Below are positions 59,613 through 64,000 of a stretch of 64,000 nt of DNA, piece by piece. The notes beneath the pieces were generated by a model. That model was not told where the DNA came from and ran no database searches. It was given only the letters and a program-made list of their open reading frames with translations. The stretch covers positions 1 to 64,000 of the forward strand of contig NZ_JNUP01000047.1 in assembly GCF_000758165.1 (NCBI RefSeq). Direction: 5' to 3'. The stretch is from Spirochaeta lutea. Its GTDB lineage: Bacteria; Spirochaetota; Spirochaetia; DSM-27196; Salinispiraceae. A program made the translations under genes and the position numbers. The number at the start of each line of letters is the position of its first letter. Position 1 is the first letter of the stretch.

Positions 59613-59954
59613 TCAAGACTGAGCCAGGGCTATCTGCTTCCAAACCTCGGGCTCGTCACCGATGGCGACCATCGTTTTTGTCCGGACCAGGGGAGTTTTT
59701 ATCAATCCCTGGTCGGCTTCCAGCTCCTCGGATACGGAAAATTCCATATAGGCCATACCCCGGTCCTGGTAGGCCCGGCTCTGGCTGTCCAACATCTCAT
59801 CCCAGCTGCGAACCTGGGCGATGTGGGAAAGTTCCCGGGGAGCCAAGCCCTTTTCCTGGATATCCCGAAACTGGAAGGGAATCCTCCGTTCCTTAAAAAA
59901 CCGCTCAGCCTTCCGGGTGATTTTACATTTTTTTGTACCGATAATCTGAATCAT
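59613..59954 (-). CDS. ArsC/Spx-family thioredoxin-fold protein
   Basis: 113 residues from the ATG at 59954 (MIQIIGTKKCKITRKAERFF). Family features are the single active-site-like Cys near the N-terminus, KERRIPFQFRDIQEKGLAPREL, and TPLVRTKTMVAIGDEPEVWK at the end. This is the arsenate reductase/Spx/YffB superfamily. Only one Cys is kept (no CxxC), so either a glutathione-type reductase or a regulator is possible. No ribosome site: the -10 box is 6 bp before the ATG. Confidence 0.88.
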   Translation of the reverse strand: MIQIIGTKKCKITRKAERFFKERRIPFQFRDIQEKGLAPRELSHIAQVRSWDEMLDSQSRAYQDRGMAYMEFSVSEELEADQGLIKTPLVRTKTMVAIGDEPEVWKQIALAQS

Positions 59955-59960
59955 AAAAAA

Positions 59961-59998
59961 AGTATAGCAAATTGACGCCCCCCAGAACAGGTGATACT
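59961..59998. promoter_or_regulatory. Divergent promoters for the ArsC-like gene and asnS
   Basis: Minus strand: extended -10 TGCTATACT with TATACT at 59966-59961, 6 bp before the ATG at 59954. Plus strand: TTGACG (59972-59977) and GATACT (59993-59998), spacer 15 bp, 9 bp before the asnS ATG. Both genes would have almost no 5' leader. Only 53 bp separate the two starts. Confidence 0.65.
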
Positions 59999-60007
59999 CT
60001 GCCATCT

Positions 60008-61435
60008 ATGAAACGAACACGCGTAAAGGAACTGTTATCCTCATCTCCCGGAACTACTCCGGTTTCCGCTAAAGGCTGGATCCGTACCAAACGGGAAAGC
60101 AAGGACCTTGTTTTTTTTGAGATAAATGACGGCTCTTGCCTCTCTGCCATCCAGGTCGTGGTAGACCGATCCACAGCCGAAGGGGCCCAGGCCCTGGCGA
60201 AGTCCGACCTGCCTCGCCTGCAGACCGGCGCCTCGGTGGCGGTGGAGGGAACCCTGGTGGAAAGCCCGGGGAAGAATCAGGCGGTGGAACTGCATGCCAC
60301 CTCCATTCAGGTTATCGGTGAAGCTCCCTCAGACAGCTACCCCCTCCAGAAGAAGCGGCATAGCTTTGAGTTCCTCCGGGAGATTGCCCATCTGCGACCC
60401 CGGACCAACACCTTCGGCGCGGTCATGCGGGTGAGAAACCGGATGGCCATGGCCATCCACGAGTATTTCCAGCAGTTGGGCTTCACCTGGGTCCACACCC
60501 CTATTATTACCGCCAGCGACGCCGAGGGCGCGGGGGAGATGTTCCAGGTTACGACCCTGCCCCTGGAAAAGATTGCGAAGGCAGATCCTTCCCGCTTCAA
60601 GGAGGGCATCGATTATTCCCGGGATTTTTTCGGAAAACCAAGCTACCTGACCGTCAGCGGCCAGCTCAACGCAGAAATTTTCGCCACCGCCCTGGACCGG
60701 GTGTATACCTTCGGACCGACCTTCCGGGCTGAGAACTCCAATACCAGCAGGCACCTCGCTGAATTCTGGATGATTGAACCCGAGGTAGCCTTCTGCGACA
60801 TTTCCTGCAATATGGATCTGGCCGAGGGATTTCTGAAGCATGTTCTCCAGGCAGTGCTCCGGGACTGCGCGGAGGATATGGCCTTTTTCGATGCCCGGAT
60901 CCAGCCGGGAATTCTCAACCAGCTGCAAGAGGTGGTGGACTCCACCTTTACCCGGATTACCTACACCCAGGCGATAGCAGATCTGGAGGCAGGTATGGCC
61001 CGGGGAGTTTCCTTTGACTACAAGCCCTCCTGGGGGGCAGATCTCCAGAGCGAGCATGAAAAGTACCTCACCGAGGAGGTCTACCACGGACCGGTAATCG
61101 TAACCGACTACCCCAAGGAGATTAAGGCCTTCTACATGAAGCTCAACGAAGACGGGAAAACCGTTCGGGGCATGGATATCCTGGTTCCCCGGCTTGGCGA
61201 GATTATCGGGGGCAGCGAGCGCGAAGAACGTCTGGATGTTCTGGAGGCGAGGATGAAGGAGCTTTCCCTGGATCCCCAGGACTACTGGTGGTACCTGGAT
61301 CTCCGGCGCTTCGGAACCGTACCCCACTCGGGGTTCGGACTGGGATTCGAACGCCTTATCCAGTATGTAACGGGCATGCAAAACATCCGGGATGTAATCC
61401 CCTTTCCCCGGACCCCGAAAAATGCAGAGTTTTAG
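60008..61435 (+). CDS. asnS: Asparaginyl-tRNA synthetase
   Basis: Class II aminoacyl-tRNA synthetase, 475 residues. The OB-fold anticodon domain is at ~5-110. Motif 2 [25 protein letters not shown] and motif 3 [12 protein letters not shown] are intact. [10 protein letters not shown] and the lack of an Asp-type LDR pattern support the Asn type. Start [10 protein letters not shown] at 60008 has no ribosome site and lies 9 bp after the -10 box. An in-frame extension to 59972 lies over the promoter. The presence of asnS suggests direct Asn-tRNA charging. Confidence 0.96.
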   Translation: MKRTRVKELLSSSPGTTPVSAKGWIRTKRESKDLVFFEINDGSCLSAIQVVVDRSTAEGAQALAKSDLPRLQTGASVAVEGTLVESPGKNQAVELHATSIQVIGEAPSDSYPLQKKRHSFEFLREIAHLRPRTNTFGAVMRVRNRMAMAIHEYFQQLGFTWVHTPIITASDAEGAGEMFQVTTLPLEKIAKADPSRFKEGIDYSRDFFGKPSYLTVSGQLNAEIFATALDRVYTFGPTFRAENSNTSRHLAEFWMIEPEVAFCDISCNMDLAEGFLKHVLQAVLRDCAEDMAFFDARIQPGILNQLQEVVDSTFTRITYTQAIADLEAGMARGVSFDYKPSWGADLQSEHEKYLTEEVYHGPVIVTDYPKEIKAFYMKLNEDGKTVRGMDILVPRLGEIIGGSEREERLDVLEARMKELSLDPQDYWWYLDLRRFGTVPHSGFGLGFERLIQYVTGMQNIRDVIPFPRTPKNAEF

Positions 61436-61529
61436 ACACCCCCACGGGTCTCAGCCCCCTCGACGGAGGGTACTACGCTCCCTCGATAGCCGCCCCTCCC
61501 CTAGGCGGGGGGGGCTTCTCCTCCGGTCG

Positions 61530-62567
61530 ATGGTGATAATCCTGGTGCTAGGGATGCTTTCCCTGGTTTCCAGTTGCATGACTCTCCCCAAAACCGGCAG
61601 GGCCACTGTTCTGGATTCCCCGAACTCCCCGGACTCCCCGGGCCAAACACCCCCACCCCCGGAGCAGGCGCAGGATTCAACCCAGGATGGAATTGCAGCG
61701 ATGAATGCCGGCCGCCAGGACCCCCTGGTTTGGATCCTGGAAAAACCCGGGGTACGGCTGACCATTCTCGGGTCGGTGCACCTCGCCCACCCGGGTATGT
61801 TTCCCCTCCCTGATTACATCCTTGAGGCCTTCGATTCGGCCGACCGCCTGGTGGTGGAGGTGGATCTCAGCCGGCTTACCCCGGGCTACACCCAGAAAAT
61901 CACCATGGAAGCCATTACCCTGCCCAAGGGGACGAGTCTGCTGGAGCTCATTCCCGAACAAACCTCGGACCGCCTCATCGAAGTCCTTACCGACTATCCC
62001 CTGCCCCCGGGATTCGCAGAGTCCCTGCAGCCCTGGGCCTTAGAACAGCTGTTGATTACCATGACAGCAGCCCGGGAGGGGATTCATACGGAACAGGGCA
62101 TTGATGCCTATTTTATTCAGCGGGCGATCTCCCAGGATAAATCCATCCATGAACTGGAAACCCTGGAGGAACAGTTGGGGTACTTTCAGCTGATTCCCCG
62201 GGAGAGCCACATCGCCAGCCTGGATCATACCCTGGAGAGTCTGGAGGAGATTCCCGGAGATATCCACGCCCTGCTCCAGGCCTGGAAGGCCGGAGATCTT
62301 CATGCCATTGAAGCCCTCATATGGGAAGATTGGGACCCGGATAGGGCGGATGATGTGATAAACCAGATCTTATTAACCGATCGCAACCACCGCTGGGTTG
62401 ACCGCATCGAAGCAATGATCCACCCCGGAGGAACCGAGCCCTCCCCTCAGAATGCAGCCAGGGGAGAGAACCTCTTTGTGGTCGTCGGGTTTGGCCATTT
62501 GGTAGGCGAGGAATCCCTGGTTGAACTGCTGGTGGACCGGGGATTTACCGTCCGCAGCACTTTTTAA
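61530..62567 (+). CDS. TraB/GumN-like lipoprotein
   Basis: 345 residues with a lipoprotein signal ([13 protein letters not shown]). A Pro/Gln-rich linker is followed by the TraB/PrgY/GumN fold: [20 protein letters not shown] (GxxH motif 1), [13 protein letters not shown] and the closing [18 protein letters not shown] (GxxH motif 2). Members may be metalloproteases related to TIKI, though their bacterial role is unclear. A longer frame to 61422 starts inside asnS and lacks a ribosome site. The 3' end overlaps ychJ by 23 bp. Confidence 0.87.
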   Translation: MVIILVLGMLSLVSSCMTLPKTGRATVLDSPNSPDSPGQTPPPPEQAQDSTQDGIAAMNAGRQDPLVWILEKPGVRLTILGSVHLAHPGMFPLPDYILEAFDSADRLVVEVDLSRLTPGYTQKITMEAITLPKGTSLLELIPEQTSDRLIEVLTDYPLPPGFAESLQPWALEQLLITMTAAREGIHTEQGIDAYFIQRAISQDKSIHELETLEEQLGYFQLIPRESHIASLDHTLESLEEIPGDIHALLQAWKAGDLHAIEALIWEDWDPDRADDVINQILLTDRNHRWVDRIEAMIHPGGTEPSPQNAARGENLFVVVGFGHLVGEESLVELLVDRGFTVRSTF

Positions 62568-63042
62568 ACTTCTTACCGCTGCCGCAGGGGCAGGGATCGT
62601 TTCGCCCAACCTGCGGTCCGGTATTAACGACCGTCTTTGGCACCAGGGTGCCCTCCACAAAGTACCATGACCCGTCGAGTTTTTCGAAGCGGCTCTGCTC
62701 ATGGTGCTCATACTCCACCCCATCCTGGGAAAACCGGGCGATGAACTCCACCCCGCCCTGGGTATCCCCCGTCTCTCCACCCTGGGAGGCAATAATCTCC
62801 AGACCACGCCATTCGGACTCGGCGGCCCAGGCCCGGGTGGCTTCCACATCCAGGGAATCTCGGGTATCGGGATGGTGGGTATTTACAATATAATCCACCT
62901 CCCCCAGGGTATAGGCGGTGTATCGGGACCGCATAAGGGCCTGGGCGGTGGGAGCAGCCTGGGCTCCGGTAAGGTAGGGCTGACAACAGTGCAGGTAGGA
63001 CTGGCCGCTCCCGCAGGGACATGTACTTGCTTTTATGCTCAT
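62545..63042 (-). CDS. ychJ: YchJ-family SEC-C motif protein
   Basis: 165 residues. Zinc-binding SEC-C motifs stand at both ends: [17 protein letters not shown] (8-24) and [16 protein letters not shown] at the C-terminus. An NTF2-like central domain (~30-135) matches UPF0225. The function is unknown; SEC-C motifs often mediate contact with SecB or ribosome-associated factors. No ribosome site before ATG 63042. A well-spaced promoter lies 8 bp upstream. Confidence 0.93.
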   Translation of the reverse strand: MSIKASTCPCGSGQSYLHCCQPYLTGAQAAPTAQALMRSRYTAYTLGEVDYIVNTHHPDTRDSLDVEATRAWAAESEWRGLEIIASQGGETGDTQGGVEFIARFSQDGVEYEHHEQSRFEKLDGSWYFVEGTLVPKTVVNTGPQVGRNDPCPCGSGKKFKKCCGR

Positions 63043-63050
63043 GAGGGATA

Positions 63051-63079
63051 ACTATATCCATACCGGAGGGGGGAATCAA
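63051..63079 (-). promoter_or_regulatory. Promoter of ychJ, nearly leaderless
   Basis: On the minus strand TTGATT (63079-63074), 17-bp spacer, TATAGT (63056-63051), then 8 bp to the ATG at 63042. Confidence 0.7.
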
Positions 63080-63093
63080 CACTCCCTCGGGCC

Positions 63094-63210
63094 GGCAGTA
63101 CGACCCGGCAGTACGACCCGGCAATACGACCCGGCAATACGACCCGGCAATACGACCCGGCAATACGACCCGGCAATACGACCCGGCAGTACGACCCGGG
63201 AGTACGACCC
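63094..63210. repeat. Minisatellite, 9 x 13 bp
   Basis: Unit GGCARTACGACCC in perfect register, with A/G variation at one position and GGG in the last unit. It lies between ychJ and the citrate synthase gene. Confidence 0.96.
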
Positions 63211-63278
63211 GGTGGTGCTGTGGTCGGCTTTCAAACCGGCTCGGGATGGTATATCCTAATCTCCGGCTTACAACCCTA

Positions 63279-63287
63279 TGGTATACT
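63279..63287 (+). promoter_or_regulatory. Extended -10 promoter element of citrate synthase
   Basis: TGGTATACT contains TATACT at 63282-63287 with an upstream TG. No clear -35 box. The start codon lies 27 bp downstream with a good AAGGAG. Confidence 0.55.
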
Positions 63288-63314
63288 GATACGACTACTA
63301 AAGGAGTGCAACCA

Positions 63315-64000
63315 ATGAATACAGATCCAAGCAGATCCCCTGCTTCTTCCATCGACGTTACCGCAATTATCGAAGAGGCTAAGGCCAGGGCCTTAGCTGA
63401 AACCAAGGACGAACCAACCCCGACACCCACCACCACGGTAGAATGGCCCCTTACCTGCACCGTCGGGCCGGGGCTTGAGGGCGCCATTGCCTGCGAGACC
63501 AAGGTTGGGTATGTGAACGGCCAAAAAGGATGGCTGGTGTACCGGGGATATAACATCTTTGACCTCTGCGCCTACTCGAGCTTTGAAGAGGTCAGCTACC
63601 TGCTTCTCCACGGAAGTCTCCCCAGCCCGGCTGAATTGGAAGCCTTTAACCAGAAGCTCTCCACCTACCGGGATATCAGTCAGACCCTCCGGCTGCTGAT
63701 GAACTTTCCCGTGGAGCAGATCAGTCCCATGGCGGCCCTTCGCCTGGGCATAAACCTGATGCGGCAAAAACAGACCTTCCGGGATTACGAGGGCGCCCTA
63801 TCGGATCAAGCCCCCATCGCCAGCGATGAGGACTCCATACCCATGGAAACCCTGCCCAAGGGCGACCGGGAAGCCATCTATCAATTCGATAAACCCCATT
63901 TTATCGCCCCCATGGATACCGCATCGGATCTCGGCAGCAGCACCGAACTGGAGAGCTGTTACCGCCTTATCTCAGGGGTAGCCGTTCTGACCGCAGCCAT
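63315..64000 (+). CDS. gltA: Citrate synthase, 5' part (runs off the window)
   Basis: Condenses oxaloacetate and acetyl-CoA. 228 codons are visible from the ATG at 63315, which has AAGGAG 8 nt upstream. A ~40-residue polar head is followed by the family block GPGLEGAIACETKVGYVNGQ, WLVYRGYNIFDLCAYSSFEEVSYLLLHGSLP and FPVEQISPMAALRLGINLM. Residues ~165-215 are an acidic insertion (SDEDSIPMETLPKGDREAI) before the fold resumes with SCYRLISGVAV. The catalytic His and Asp lie beyond base 64000. Confidence 0.93.
   Translation, partial: MNTDPSRSPASSIDVTAIIEEAKARALAETKDEPTPTPTTTVEWPLTCTVGPGLEGAIACETKVGYVNGQKGWLVYRGYNIFDLCAYSSFEEVSYLLLHGSLPSPAELEAFNQKLSTYRDISQTLRLLMNFPVEQISPMAALRLGINLMRQKQTFRDYEGALSDQAPIASDEDSIPMETLPKGDREAIYQFDKPHFIAPMDTASDLGSSTELESCYRLISGVAVLTAA

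Noticed and set aside
60329-61381. 350-codon frame opposite asnS
   Set aside because: Antisense shadow; asnS shows every class II motif on the other strand.
63094-63210. CRISPR array
   Set aside because: The 13-bp units are directly adjacent with no spacers, so this is a minisatellite.

Overview
The window most likely comes from a free-living spirochaete (Spirochaetota). I infer this from gene content and order, not from a database search. The evidence is a DUF2225 zinc-ribbon gene inside a folP-cdaA-cdaR-acpS-truA-udg-priA run, a small basic AURKAIP1/COX24-type protein next to miaA and a spirochaete-like short rpoZ, WG-repeat proteins, and an outer membrane implied by a TolC-type channel. 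Most of the window is G+C-rich. The first ~9 kb looks clearly richer in A+T by eye, which suggests transferred DNA.

Left part (1-11.8 kb, all minus strand): an IS256-family element has cut a DUF212 (YuiD-like) gene. Next to it is a tightly packed gene set that I regard as the most interesting part of the window. In transcription order it encodes a glycosyltransferase with an extra C-terminal domain, an exported protein (double-glycine leader, long Thr/Ser/Lys/Pro-rich linker, CHAP/NlpC-like cysteine-peptidase domain), two paralogous secreted WG-repeat proteins, a C39 peptidase-containing ABC exporter, an HlyD-type adaptor and a TolC-type channel. Together they look like a dedicated type I secretion system that trims and exports a large, possibly glycosylated, enzyme effector.

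Middle part (12-37.7 kb): a PLP-aminotransferase homologue lacking the Schiff-base lysine, a GH13 lipoprotein, a DbpA-type DEAD-box helicase, an EAL protein with a decayed GGDEF domain, and leuA behind a leucine-rich leader peptide and attenuator. Then mltG, acylphosphatase, an MFS-HEAT fusion, a flavin reductase, rlmN, a CPBP protease and a Crp/Fnr regulator. An iron module follows (DtxR-type regulator and ferric-iron ABC importer), then a polar amino-acid-type ABC transporter without its own ATPase and an FAD oxidase.

Right part (37.6-64 kb): a nine-gene minus-strand operon folP-cdaA-cdaR-acpS-DUF2225-truA-udg-priA-ligT links folate, c-di-AMP, lipid carrier activation, RNA modification and replication restart. 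Next come rpoZ-miaA-small basic protein, a DHH-membrane-DUF3179 operon, glucokinase and a UDPGP-family uridylyltransferase (sugar activation), PilZ, dcd, ferredoxin, folB, a HAD phosphatase, a nitroreductase, DAHP synthase, an ArsC/Spx-like protein, asnS, a TraB/GumN-like lipoprotein, ychJ and the 5' part of citrate synthase.

Three genome-scale signals cut across the genes. A ~25-bp dispersed motif centred on GAATCACCC occurs between genes and inside coding linkers. Several minisatellites with 13-20-bp units sit at gene ends. A group of promoters places the -10 box directly before the start codon, which suggests leaderless mRNAs. I found no rRNA, tRNA or CRISPR array.
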